A stretch of 64,000 nucleotides of DNA from Rhynochetos jubatus (taxonomy: Eukaryota > Chordata > Aves > Eurypygiformes > Rhynochetidae): contig CM050654.1 of assembly GCA_027574665.1 (NCBI GenBank), positions 43,421,722 through 43,485,721 of the forward strand, read 5' to 3'. Both the position numbers and the translations under genes were made by a program. The first letter of the stretch is position 1, and each line of letters begins with the position of its first letter. Below are positions 35,451-47,184 of this stretch, in pieces. The notes beneath the pieces are model-generated. The model searched no databases and was not told where the DNA came from. It saw nothing but the letters and a program-made list of their open reading frames with translations.

Positions 35451-37431
35451 CGCTGCTGCCGCCCTGCGGCTGGGGCTGTGTAATGCAGGCGGGGGCACGC
35501 GAATGCGCATTGGTGCGTGTTGCCTTGCTCGATGCTGCCGCCCGGCGACCAGATTTCGGTACTGCAGCCAGGGAGTTGCGCATGCGCAGTGCTGCTCCTC
35601 GGCTTGCTCTCTACCGTTACCCGGCGCCCACTCTTAGGAACTGCCGCCGGAGAGCTGCGCGTGCCCCGCGCTGCGCTTTGCCTTGCTGGATTCTGCCGTT
35701 CTACGACCCAAGTGTGGTAGTGCCGCCCGGCGGGCGAGGAAGCGCATCGCTTCGCCTTGCCTCGCTCGCTGCTGCCGCCCTGAGAGCAGCAACTGCTGCA
35801 GCGGGGTGCGGCTCGTGCGCACGGCAGCGCTGCGGCTGGCTCCCTGCTGCCACCGTGTGGGGACAGTTCGGTACTGCAGGTACGATTACGCGAAGGTGCT
35901 TTAGCGCGCCTCGCCCTGCTCTCTGCTGCCACCGTGCGAATGACATGCGGTACTGCAATCGGAGAGGCGCGCATGCGCTTTACAGCGCAGCTCTCGGCTC
36001 TCTGCTGCCACCGTGCGAATGAAATGGGGTACTGCAGGCGGAGAGGCGCGCATGCGCTTTACAGTGCCTCGCTCAGCTCTCTGCTGCCACCGTGCGAATG
36101 AAATGCGGTACTGCAGGCGGAGAGGCGCGCATGCGCTTTACAGCGCCTCTCTCGGCTCTCTGCTGCCACCGTGCGAATGAAATGCGGTACTGCAGGCGGA
36201 GAGGCGCGCATGCGCTTTACAGCGCCTCTCTCGGCTCTCTGCTGCCACCGTGCGAATGAAATGCGGTACTGCAGGCGGGGAGGCGCGCATGCGGTTTACA
36301 GTGCCTCTCTCTGCTCTCTGCTGCCACCGTGCGAATGAAATGCGGTACTGCAGGCGGAGAGGCGCGCATGCGCTTTACAGCGCCTCTCTCGGCTCTCTGC
36401 TGCCACCGTGCGAATGAAATGCGGTACTGCAGGCGGAGAGGCGCGCATGCGCTTTACAGCGCCTCTCTCGGCTCTCTGCTGCCACCGTGCGAATGAAATG
36501 CGGTACTGCAGGCGGAGAGGCGCGCATGCGCTTTACAGCGCCTCTCTCGGCTCTCTGCTGCCACCGTGCGAATGAAATGCGGTACTGCAGGCGGGGAGGC
36601 GCGCATGCGCTTTAGGGCACACCCCGGCTCTCTGCTGCCACCGTGCGAATGAAATACGGTACTGCAGGCGGAGAGGCGCGCATGCGCCTTACAGTGCCTC
36701 TCTCGGCTCTCTGCTGCCACCGTGCGAATGAAATGCGGTACTGCAGGCGGAGAGGCGCGCATGCGCCTTACAGTGCCTCTCTCGGCTCTCTGCTGCCACC
36801 GTGCGAATGAAATGCGGTACTGCAGGCGGAGAGGCGCGCATGCGCTTTACAGCGCCTCTCTCGGCTCTCTGCTGCCACCGTGCGAATGAAATGCGGTACT
36901 GCAGGCGGAAAGGCGCGCATGCGCCTTAGAGCGCCTCTCTCGGCTCTCTGCTGCCACCGTGCGAATAAAATCGGGTACTGCAGGCGGAGAGGCGCGCATG
37001 CGCTCTACAGCGCCTCTCTCGGCTCTCTGCTGCCACCGTGCGAATGAAATCGGGTACTGCAGGCGGAGAGGCGCGCATGCGCTTTAGAGCGCAGCTCTCG
37101 GCTCTCTGCTGCCACCGTGCGAATGAAATGCGGTACTGCAGGCGGAGAGGCGCGCATGCGCTTTACAGCGCCTCTCTCGGCTCTCTGCTGCCACCGTGCG
37201 AATAAAATCGGGTACTGCAGGCGGAGAGGCGCGCATGCGCTTTACAGTGCCTCGCTCAGGTCTCTGCTGCCACCGTGTGGGGACAGTTCGGTACTGCAGG
37301 CGGGGAGACGCGAAGGGGCATCGCCGCTCCCTGCCCTGCTCCCTGCCGCCAACGTGCGAATACACCTCGGTACTGCCGGCGGGGTGGCGCGCATGCGCAC
37401 TGCTGCGCCTTGCCTTGCTGGCTGCCGGCGC
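35451..37431 (+). repeat. 79-bp minisatellite array 1, NRF1-like palindromes
   Basis: Eighteen regular monomers have GCTGCCACCGTGCG-type starts from 35925 to 37266 at 79-bp steps (one step of 77). They are flanked by diverged monomers from about 35451 and to about 37431. Nearly every monomer contains GGCGCGCATGCGC, a close match to the NRF1 site YGCGCAYGCGCR, plus GGTACTGCAGGCGG. Because 79 is not a multiple of three, frames rotate and no coding role is likely. The array is extremely CpG-rich and lies between copies A and B. Confidence 0.95.
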
Positions 37432-37549
37432 GAGCTGGAAGGGACCTTAAAGCTCATCTCATTCCCCCACTCGGACACCTCCCAGGAGCCCACGGAGATC
37501 TTGCCGCCGCAGCCCTTCCCGTTCGTCCTGCGCTCCGTGTTCCCGTGCC

Positions 37550-37985
37550 CGGTAACAGCGGCGCGATGCTGCCGTGCCCGCGGGGCGCTGTCGCCGCGCT
37601 CGGCGCTGCCCCCCAGACAGAGACGCCGGTGCCGCTCCAACGCGCGCGGTTTTGGCGGGCGCCGGACGGGCGAAGCGCGGAACTGCAGCGCCTGTGCCGC
37701 CCCGGCACGCGCCGCCCGCCGCGCGCTCGCTGCTGCTGCCGCCCGGTACCCGGAGACCGGTCCTGCAGCCCTGGGAGCGCGCGCCGCTTACGCCGCGCCC
37801 CGCCCCCGGCCCCCCCATCGCACTCCCCCCCTCCCCCCCTTGACGCATGCGCGGTACCGCGGAGCAGCATGGCGGCGCGCGGGGCGCGGGTCCCAGTGGC
37901 GTGGGAGGATCGAGCCCGCAGGTGAGGCGAGCGGACCCCTTGGGCGGGTGCGGGAGTGTCCCCGGGCCGGTGGCCGCGTGTAGGG
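37550..37985 (+). promoter_or_regulatory. CpG-island head of copy B
   Basis: Dense CpG with GACGCATGCGCGGTACCGCG just before GCAGCATGGCGGC, which matches the YY1 promoter motif (ATGGCGGC) placed over a potential start codon. The same head occurs in A (about 28990-29350), C (about 47300-47750) and partly in D. It looks like a TATA-less promoter; activity is inferred. Confidence 0.55.
37869..37921 (+). other. Exon-like block e1 with ATG, copy B
   Basis: The ATG at 37869 is followed by 17 codons (MAARGARVPVAWEDRAR) and a split codon before CGCAG|GTGAGG. Its phase fits direct joining to e4, giving a continuous e1-e4-e5 frame of about 69 residues with a stop in e5. Joining to e2 instead gives a stop after about 39 residues. 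Copy C keeps the same structure (47630-47682). I recognise no domain. Confidence 0.35.
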
Positions 37986-38755
37986 TCGGGACGTGAAGCT
38001 CCAGCCCTCCCGCTGCGGCAGCTGCCCGGCTGCTGGAGGCGGGCCGGGCCGGGGTAGCTCCGCGTTCAGCCCGGAGCGGGAGGGGGGGGGGGGGCGGAGA
38101 GCGGGCACCCCCCGGGCGCTGACCCGGACGCCTCCCCGGATCTCCCCGTTGCCTCTCCCAGCCCCGCTCGCCCCGTGCAGCAGCCCCTGGCTCCAGCAGC
38201 CCCCCGCAGCCTGTCCCGTAGACCCCGGCCGCCCCGAGCCCTGCGGTGCCGGTGGCTGGTGGCCCTGGGGGCGTCTCCAGTAGCCCCGGCAGGAGCAGGC
38301 GAGTGATGCCGGTAACGGTCGCTGCGGCTGCTGCCTTTCAAGTCTGCCCGGAAGACGCAGTTGTCTATTCCTGCCCTGGGGATGCCGCTGCCTGCACCCG
38401 CCTCAGGCTGAGCTGGGTTGTCTGTGCCTGGGCACGGGGTGCCGAGGGGCAGCCGGACACTCCCGGGCTGTGGCCCGGGGCTGCCGGGGCCAGAGCCGGA
38501 GAGGCCAGATGGAGGAAGAAGGAACCAGCGGCCATCTGGCCGGCAGCTGCCTCCTGCTGCCAGCACGAGAGAGCCAGTTTCTGGCAGGGGGGAGGCTCCC
38601 TCTCTGCAGGCCGCAGCAGGCTGGGCTGCCAGCGCGCACCGCGGGGGCTGTGCGCGTCCCCAGAGCGCGGTCCGGCCGCGGAGTGCGCGAGCGAGGCCGT
38701 GTGTCTGGGGAGCCCTGTCTGGGCAGAGCTGTGAGAGGCCCGTTTGTTCCCTCAG

Positions 38756-38861
38756 GTGGAAGCAGCCAAGTGAGCGGAGTTATGGGTGGAAAGGGAGGCG
38801 AGAAGGAGAAAGAAGTGTCTGAGCCGGCAAATTCTCCCGGCATCGCCCAGAGAGAGCTGCG
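38756..38861 (+). other. Exon-like block e2, copy B
   Basis: Same 106-bp length, splice signals and open frame as in copy A. Upstream, an open frame extends back to about 38470 only in this copy, because a TGA present in A and C (GCATGAG) reads GCACGAG here. Confidence 0.35.
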
Positions 38862-38874
38862 GTGAGTCCCGGGC

Positions 38875-41800
38875 CCCCGGGGCCCTGTTCCTTTTCCGCA
38901 TCCCTGTCACTCGCTGTGCCTCCTGCCCCCCCTCCAGCTCCCTGTCTTTTCCGTGCTGCTGCGATTCGTTTTCTGCTCCCCTGTCCCTCTTCTCCCTGTT
39001 CTGGTGTGCCGCTTCTCCCTCTTTGTCTCCCCGCTTTGGTTCTGTCCTGCAGCCCCTGGCTGGTTTTTCCCTCTCCATCCCTTCGTCCTGCTCTGCATCC
39101 AGCTCTTTCTTTCCCCACGGTGTCTCTGCCCTGTTTCCTTACGTTCTTCTCCTCTCTGCTCCGGATGTGCTGCTCAGTGTCCCTGCCGGCCCGTCTCTCT
39201 GTCTCTGTCCTTATCTTGCTCTCGCTGTCCCTGTGTCTTGCTCAGGGCCGTCGGGTTTTTCACTGTGCATCTCGCTGTCTCTGCCCTGCTTCCCGTTCAT
39301 CCCTTGCTCTCTCTGACCCTTTGTGCTGCTCCCTGCCCCTTTGGTTCTTTCTCTCCCTGCAGGGCTCCTCATCTCTCTCTCTCTCTTCCCCCAGCTGCTG
39401 TCCTTCTCACGGTTTCTCTCTTTCTCCCATGGTCATCGCTCTTGTCTGTCCCTCTGTCCCGCTTCCTGTCCCATTGTTTCTCCCTGTATCCCTTAGTCCT
39501 GCTCCCTGCCCACATTCCTGTGCCTCTGTCCTGTTGACTCTCCCATTTTCCCTCCGTCTTCATCCTGCTGCTGCTCTCTCTGCCCTGCTCCCTCCCTGCT
39601 GCTCTTTCTGCCTCTGTTTCTCTGGCCCTGCTGCTTTTTTCTCCATCTCTGTTCTGATCCCTGTCTCTTTTCTCCCTCGCTGTCCTTCTGCCCTGCTTCC
39701 TCTCCCGGTCTTTTCTGTCTGTCTCTCTCTGGCCCATTCCCTCTCCCATCCTCGTGTCCAGCTCACTGTCCCTTCTTTCCTTTCTGTCTTCCGCAGTGTT
39801 TTTGCCTTCCTCCTCCTTGTCTTTCTCCCACTGCCCATCGCAGTTGCTTTTCCCTCCAGCGCTGTCCTGCTCTCTGTCCCTTTTCTCTCTCTCTCTCTCG
39901 TTCTCTGATGCCCCCTGGGCCATGTTTCATTCCCCCGTCTCTGCTGTGCGGCCCGTCGCTATTTTTCCCCTCTTCCAGCCCTGTGTCCTGCTCCCGGACC
40001 TCGGTTCTCTTTGCTCTTGTTCTGCACCTCGTCCCTTTTTCCTTCTCGCTCCATCTCTGTCCTGCTGGCGATGCCAGGCTTTTCCCCTCCATCCCTGTCC
40101 TGCTCCACATCTCTTTATTTGTGCCTGTCTCTCGTGCTCTCCTGCCTCCATGGCTTTTTTTTCCTCTCTCTGCATCGCCCTGTCTCGCTCCTTGGCCCTG
40201 TCTGTCTCTGACGGTCTCTGTCCTGCTCCTTTTCCCCCTCTCTCAGCGGGGGGTTCCTATCATCCCCCAGGCTTCTTCCTGCCTTTATTTGTTCTTCCCG
40301 TTCTTCTGCCCCGATGCTTCTGTCACCACCATTCTCCTGCCCCTCATTACCGCTCGCTGTGCCTCTGTCCTGCTTCCTGGCCCTGTGTTTGCTGACTTTA
40401 TTTCTTTGCCCCGCTGCCTGTCCAGTCGTTTCCTGCTCTCCCTCCCTGCCCAGCCAGCTCTCCCCTTTTCCCTTCCTCTTCTCCTCTCCCCTCCTCCTTG
40501 GCCCTTTTTTCCGTCCCTCCCTCCCTCCCTCTCCATCCTCTCCCCCTTTGCTGGGGTTTTAGTTCTCAGTTTTTCCCATCTCTACACATCTGACCTGTTC
40601 TTTGTTTCTCCATCCCGTTCTCCCCTTCCCTGTCCTGGTTTTCTCCCTGGCTGTATGTCCTGCGCCCTGTCACCATCTCTGTCCCTCCTTTGTCCTTCCT
40701 CTCCTTCCCCCCGCCGCCTCTCTCGCTCTCTTTCCTGCTCACCGGCCCTACACGTTCTCGCTCCAGCTCTGCAGGGCCCCTCGGCCCCATTTTTCTTGGC
40801 TTCTCTCCCTCTCTGGCCGTTTCTGACCTTTCTGTCTCTGCTCCTCCGTCTCCTCCCTTGGCTTCTTTTTCTCTCTCCCGTCCTCTGTCCTGCTCCCATC
40901 ATGGCATTTTCTTCTTCTGTTTCTCTGCCCCACTCCCCCTCCCTCTTTTTCTTTCTCCGCCCCGCTGCACTGCTCTCTGGCCTTCCTTCCCACCCTCCAC
41001 CCCCCCTCATTATCCTTGTGTCCCTTGTCATCTCTCCACCCCTCTGTCCCACTCCCCATCCCTGATTTTCCTATTCCATTTCTCTGTGCAGCTTTTGGTC
41101 CCTGTTCTTCCTCTGGCTCCGTCTCCCTGTCCTTGTTCCTGTTGCTCTTGCTTGCTCTCTATCTATCCCAGTGTGCTGCTCCCCAGCCCTCTGTGTTTCT
41201 CTGGGTCCCATTTTCTTGCTCCCTGTCCCTCCCCTCTATCCCTCTCTCCTTCCTCCCTCCTGGATTTTCCTCTCTCCGTCCCTCTGCTCCCATTGCTCCT
41301 TCCTCCATCCCTCAGTCCTGCTCCCTGCCCCTTTTCTCCTCTCGCTGTCCGTCCGTCCCGCTCCCTCTCCCGTTATTCTGCCTTTGTCCCTCTGTCCTGG
41401 TGCCTGTCTCCTGCTTTCTGGGAGTATGCCCCGGTCCGTCCAGCCGTCCCCGTTCTCCTTCTTCTCTTCCCTGCTCCGGCCCTACTTTCTCCTCCTCCCT
41501 CTCTGTCCCGCAGCCCATCAGCATCTTTTTTTCCTTCTCCATCTCTTTGTCTTCACCTGCATTTGGTGCCCCCCAGCCCCACCCCCAGTCCCTCTGTCCT
41601 CTTCCTTTCCCTGCTCTTTGTCTCTGCACGTCCCGCACTCTGTTCCCATCTCTCTCTCTCTGCCCTCGCGCCTTCCTTTTCCTTCCTTCTTTTTCCCCAC
41701 GTTCCTCTCTCCTGCTGCTCCTCTCAGCTTTCCTCCTGTTCCTTTGTCCCGCTCCCTGGCCCTTACGGCCGTCAATCCCTTTGGCCCGTTGCCCGTCGTT

Positions 41801-43352
41801 AGTTTTGCCGGCTGCATCCCACCGCCCTGCTTCCCGTTCGTCTCCTCCGGCTCCGTCCTCCTGGCCCGCTCCCTGGCGGGATTTTCCCTTTCTCCAGCTC
41901 TGACCCGCTCCCCACCCCGCTCTGTCTCTGTCACCCTTCCCGGTTCCCTGTGCCCCTCTCTCTGCAGTCTCGTGTCCCGCTCCCTGTCCCTCTCTGTGCC
42001 GCTCCATCCCTGTCCCTGGCCTCGTGCCTGGTTTTCCTTGCTCCATGCCTGTCCCACTGCCCAGTGCTGGCCGGTTCCTTTTCCTGACTTGCTTGGGGTG
42101 TTTTCTCCTCTCTTGGTGGCTCTGCTGCTGTTCTTGGCCCTGATGTTTTCCCTCTCTCCATCCCTGTCCTGCTGGCTCTTCCCTCCCCCAGTGTCCTGCT
42201 GGCTCTTCCCCGTCCTCTCTGGGCATGTTTCCCCTCGCTCTATCCCTCTGGCTGCTCCCTGGCAGGATCTGGTTATTCTCTGGAGTTCCGCTCAGCCCGG
42301 CGCTATTTTGTCGTTCCCCGTCTCTCTCTGCTGCTCCCCGTCCTCCCCTTTCTCTCTCCTTCTTTTCTTCTTCCTGTCCCTCTGCTTTTCCCTACCCTTG
42401 CATCCCACTCCCTGCCTCCGTCCCTCTCTGTCACACGGTCTCGCTCCCCACCCCTCTCTTTCCTTCCACCCTTCAGGTGTGTGTGTCGTCCCCGTCCCCC
42501 CCTTTTCCGTGTCCCCGTGTTTCTCTCCATCCTTCTCTCATTCTCCCCTGGCTTCTCTCGCTCTCCCTCTCCCCGGCTGCCCACGGCTGTTTTTTCCTTT
42601 TCCGCTCCTCGGTCCCGCTCCCTGTCCGCGCTGCCCTTTGTTCTGCCTCCAGCCCGTCGTCGTTCTCTCCAGCTCTGGCCTTTCCCTGTACCTTGTTCTC
42701 TCTGCTCCCCGCTCCTTCTCCCCCGTCTCATTGCTCGTTCTGCCGTCGCCCTCTCTCTGTTCACCCCTGACCCTCTGAGCTGGTCCCTTCCCTCTCTTTC
42801 TCCGATTCTCTGTCTTACCTGTCCCCCTCTCCCTGTCTCTCCCTCTCTCCTGCTCCCTGTCCCCGTGATTTATGGCCTCGGCTCCGTCCCGCTCTCTCCT
42901 CCAGCGCTTTCCTCATGCCGCAGCTCGGTCGCTCTCGTTGGCTCTCGGTCCCAGCATCCCGCTCCCCGTCCCTCCCGCGCCCAGCACCGCCCCTTTGGTC
43001 TCCCTGTCCCTGGCCCGTTTCCCTGTCCCTCTGTCCTTCGTCCTGTCTGTCCTTGGCCCTCTGGCTGCTGCCCAGCGCTGGCTTTTCTCCTTTCTCCGTC
43101 TCGCTCCTGTCGCTCTCTTCTCTGCGACTCTGACGTGTCTTCCTCCATCTCCCCCAGCTCCCGGTCCCTTTTCCCTCCTTCTCTGTCCCCCGTGCTCCCC
43201 CTCCTTGACTCCACGGCTCCGTGCCACGGCCTGTCGCAGCGTTTCTCGCTGTCTCCCCTTGGCCAGCTGGCTGTTCCGTTTCTCCTCTCTGTCCTGTTCC
43301 CTGCTGGGTTTTTCTCCGCCTGCACTCCCTCACTGCTTTTCCTTTCTCCATC
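38875..43352 (+). repeat. C/T-rich (polypyrimidine) tract, copy B
   Basis: About 4.5 kb of C/T-dominated + strand, homologous to that of copy A but with an extra 795-bp segment (41954-42748). Long open frames on either strand follow from composition. Confidence 0.9.
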
Positions 43353-43355
43353 CAG

Positions 43356-43406
43356 CAGTGAAGCAGCAGAAGAATCACAGAACCGGTGCCCGCAGGGTCT
43401 GCCCGC
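43356..43406 (+). other. Exon-like block e3, copy B
   Basis: 51 bp between CCATCCAG and CCCGC|GTGAGC. Differs from copy A by a few bases and keeps the frame. Confidence 0.33.
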
Positions 43407-43506
43407 GTGAGCGAAGCACAGCGCGGCCGCGCGGGGGGCGGGGGGGGGGCTGTGTCTGGGCAGCCTCGTGTTGGCAGTGCTGTGAGACCCCCCTCCGCTC
43501 TCTCAG

Positions 43507-43610
43507 GTGGATGACGGCCGAGTGCCTGGAGCTGCAGAGGAGGAAGAGAGGGGAGAGAGAGACCCCCGAGCCGCCCCGTTCTGCCAGCAGCTCTGAGGGT
43601 GGGAGCTGTG
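43507..43610 (+). other. Exon-like block e4, copy B
   Basis: 104 bp with the same splice signals as in A. A few substitutions, including one Gly-to-Arg type change; the frame is intact through to e5. Confidence 0.36.
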
Positions 43611-43933
43611 GTGAGTCCCGGAGCCTCGGGGCCACGCCAGGTCCCTGTCCCTGGGTTGGAATTTCTTCCCTCTCTGTCCCAGAGCCCGTTTTTGTCTTTA
43701 TCACCCTCCGTCTGGCTTCCTGTCCCTGCGCTTGAATTCTTCTGTCTCTCTGCCCTTTCGCTCATCGCGGCTTTTTGCTGTTTCTCGGTCTCTCGCTGTC
43801 CCCCTCCTTGTCCCCTTTTGACCTCCCTCCTCTCTGCCCTCTGGCCCGTCCCCATTCCTTGTTTCCCCCATCTCTCAGCCTGGTTCCCTCTCCCTTTGGA
43901 TCGATTCCCCCTCTCTCCTGTCGCCATCTCCAG

Positions 43934-44011
43934 CGGCCGAGGGGCTGCCCGGGCAGGCCGAGAGGGAACCATCGGGGAGGTGAAGGTCTCCTGCCGGCAG
44001 CGGGGTCTGTG
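43934..44011 (+). other. Exon-like block e5, copy B
   Basis: 78 bp between ATCTCCAG and CTGTG|GTGAGT, with the in-frame stop at 43981-43983, as in copy A. Confidence 0.33.
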
Positions 44012-45130
44012 GTGAGTCGTGTGTCCCCTCCTCTGCGTCCGGGGCTGCCAGTGTCCCCCTTCTCCAGGCGTCTGCCTCCCCCACCCCTCCCTTTTCCCAT
44101 CCCCCTCCCTGTGCGGTCCTGGCATGGTCCGAGATGCAGCCAGACCCCGCGGAAAGGGCGTTGGGGGAGCACTTGGCTCTCAGTGGGTTTATTGCTGGGG
44201 CTTTCCACGTGCAGATTCGCTCCAAGGGATCCAGGAGCTGAGCGTGCTGTCCTGAAACGTCTCCGGTTCTGGGGGTGTCGTATTCCCAGCGTTCTCTCCG
44301 CCAGCGCTTTGGGGACTCCTTCCTCCTTCGCACACCGTCGTTCGTGGCTCTGCAAACGGAGCTGCGATCAAACCGAGCGCGTTGGCTGTGGTCGGAATAG
44401 CGACGTCCGTCCGCAGTGTCAGGAAAAGCCCTGCAGTTCCCATGGTCCCAGGTGCTGCTGTGACTGTCCGAGGGTGGAGAACAGAGCTGCATTCCAGGGG
44501 GATGCGCTCTGCCCCGCGGGTGCATCGTGCCAGGCGCAGGACGAGCTGTCGGCATCGGCAGTGCCCGGCAGGGCGGTGCCGGTGGCTGGGATTTGCTGCC
44601 AGCTGCCATCTCCCCCCCATCTGCTGGAGCCGGGCGGAACCTCGACGCGGCTCCATCCTCCCCGACGTGTTTTCCCCGAGCGACTGAGCGGGACTTTGCG
44701 GTGGGGGTGACGATACGCTGCGTGGGCATAAAACCGGATTTGCTGTCGGTGTGACCCCAGCGTCTGTTGTTAATGTGCTGGGGAACCGAGTGCAGCTCAA
44801 ACCCCTCCCGCTCAGCAGGGCCCGGGCAAAGGAGATCCCGGGCATGCGCAGCCCCCCCCGCAACGGGCCAGGGGCTGACGTTCCTGTCCCGGCCCCGACT
44901 CCTGCCCACGGCGCGGCCGCTGTGTCGGGTGGGAGCCCCGAGCGGCAGGAAGGAGGGAGCTGGGTGGGGGTCGCTGGTTCCCTCGAGGGGAGCAGGAGCT
45001 GCCCAAACCCTGAGTGGGGCGGACACACACACACACAGAGACACCCACACACACCCCCGGTTATTCCAGAGTGCGGGTGGGGGTTAGGGAATGGGTCAGC
45101 AGTGCAGGGGCAGTTCTGAGCTGTCCCGGG

Positions 45131-47184
45131 GTCGCTGCTGCCGCCCTGCGGCTGGGGCTGTGTAATGCAGGCGGGGGAGCGCGCATGCGCATTGGTGCGC
45201 TTTGCCTTGCTCGATGCTGCCGCCCGGCGGCAAGATTTTGGTACTGCAGCCAGGGAGTCGCGCATGCGCAGTGCTGCTCCTCGGCTTGCTTCTCTACCGT
45301 TACCCGGCGCCCACTCTTAGGAACTGCCGCGGGAGAGCTACGCGTGCCCCGCGCTGCGGTTTGCCTTGCTGGATTCTGCCGTTCTACGACCCAAGTGTGG
45401 TAGTGCCGCCCGGCGGGCGAGGAAGCGCATCGCTTCGCCTTGCCTCGCTCGCTGCTGCCGCCCTGAGAGCAGCAACTGCTGCAGCGGGGTGCGGCTCGTG
45501 CGCACGGCAGCGCTGCGGCTGGCTCCCTGCTGCCACCGTGTGGGGAAAGTTCGGTACTGCAGGTACGATCACGCGAATGTGCTTTAGCGCGCCTCGCCCT
45601 GCTCTCTGCTGCCACCGTGCGAATAAAATGCGGTACTGCAGGCGGAGAGGCGCGCATGCGCTTTACAGCGCAGCTCTCGGCTCTCTGCTGCCACCGTGCG
45701 AATGAAATGCGGTACTGCAGGCGGAGAGGCGCGCATGCGCTTTACAGCGCAGCTCTCGGCTCTCTGCTGCCACCGTGCGAATGAAAAGCGGTACTGCAGG
45801 CGGAGAGGCGCGCATGCGCATTAGGGCACCTCTCGGCTCTCTGCTGCCACCGTGCGAATGAAATGCGGTACTGCAGGCGGAGAGGCGCGCATGCGCTTTA
45901 GGGCACCTCTCGGCTCTCTGCTGCCACCGTGCGAATGAAATGCGGTACTGCAGGCGGAGAGGCGCGCATGCGCTTTACAGCGCAGCTCTCGGCTCTCTGC
46001 TGCCACCGTGCGAATGAAATGCGGTACTGCAGGCGGAGAGGCGCGCATGCGCTTTACAGCGCCTCTCTCGGCTCTCTGCTGCCACCGTGCGAATAAAATC
46101 GGGTACTGCAGGCGGAGAGGCGCGCATGCGCTTTACAGTGCCTCTCTCGGCTCTCTGCTGCCACCGTGCGAATGAAATGCGGTACTGCAGGCGGGGAGGC
46201 GCGCATGCGGTCTACAGCGCCTCGGCTCTCTGCTGCCACCGTGCGAATAAAATCGGGTACTGCAGGCGGAGAGGCGCGCATGCGCTTTAGAGTGCCTCTC
46301 TCGGCTCTCTGCTGCCACCGTGCGAATGAAATGGGGTACTGCAGGCGGAGAGGCGCGCATGCGCTTTACAGCGCCTCTCTCGGCTCTCTGCTGCCACCGT
46401 GCGAATGAAATGCGGTACTGCAGGCGGAGAGGCGCGCATGCGCTTTACAGCGCCTCTCTCGGCTCTCTGCTGCCACCGTGCGAATGAAATGCGGTACTGC
46501 AGGCGGAGAGGCGCGCATGCGCTCTACAGCGCCTCTCTCGGCTCTCTGCTGCCACCGTGCGAATGAAATGCGGTACTGCAGACGGAGAGGCGCGCATGCG
46601 CTCTACAGCGCCTCTCTCGGCTCTCTGCTGCCACTGTGCGAATAAAATCGGGTACTACAGGCGGAGAGGCGCGCATGCGCTTTAGAGCGCCTCTCTCGGC
46701 TCTCTGCTGCCACCGTGCGAATGAAATGGGGTACTGCAGGCGGAGAGGCGCGCATGCGCTTTACAGCGCCTCTCTCGGCTCTCTGCTGCCACCGTGCGAA
46801 TGAAATGCGGTACTGCAGGCGGAGAGGCGCGCATGCGCATTAGGGCACCTCTCGGCTCTCTGCTGCCACCGTGCGAATGAAATGCGGTACTGCAGGCGGA
46901 GAGGCGCGCATGCGCTTTAGGGCACCTCTTGGCTCTCTGCTGCCACCGTGCGAATGAAATGCGGTACTGCAGGCGGAGAGGCGCGCATGCGCTTTACAGC
47001 GCCTCTCTCGGCTCTCTGCTGCCACCGTGTGGGGAAAGTTCGGTACTGCAGGCAGAGAGGCGTGAAGGGGCATCGCCGCTCCCTGCCCTGCTCCCTGCTC
47101 CCACCGTGCGAATAGAGTTCCGTACTGTCGGCGGGGTGGCGCGCATGCGCATTGCTGCGCCTTGCCTTGCTGGCTGCCGGCGCG
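45131..47184 (+). repeat. 79-bp minisatellite array 2, NRF1-like palindromes
   Basis: Nineteen regular monomers lie between 45608 and 47018, mostly 79 bp with some of 77 or 75 bp, and diverged monomers sit on both sides. Each contains the GCGCATGCGC palindrome or a one-base variant. It separates copies B and C just as array 1 separates A and B, and shares the diverged left-flank monomers with it. Confidence 0.95.

Larger units (their letters stand above)
37432..45130 (+). repeat. Subtelomeric segmental duplication, copy B
   Basis: The most complete copy: CR1-like stub (GAGCTGGAAGGGACCTTAAA), CpG-island head with a start codon, blocks e2-e5, a 4.5-kb C/T tract, and the GC-rich tail with (AC)n. 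It aligns with A at an offset of about 9680 and with C at about 9694-9769. It contains two segments missing from A (about 38105-38397 and 41954-42748). Confidence 0.92.

Noticed and set aside
35451-37431. CRISPR-like direct repeats
   Set aside because: Whole monomers are repeated head to tail without unique spacers, in a vertebrate genome.
35900-47090. Repetitive peptides read from the 79-bp arrays
   Set aside because: The monomer length is not a multiple of three and frames rotate. These are satellite-type repeats.
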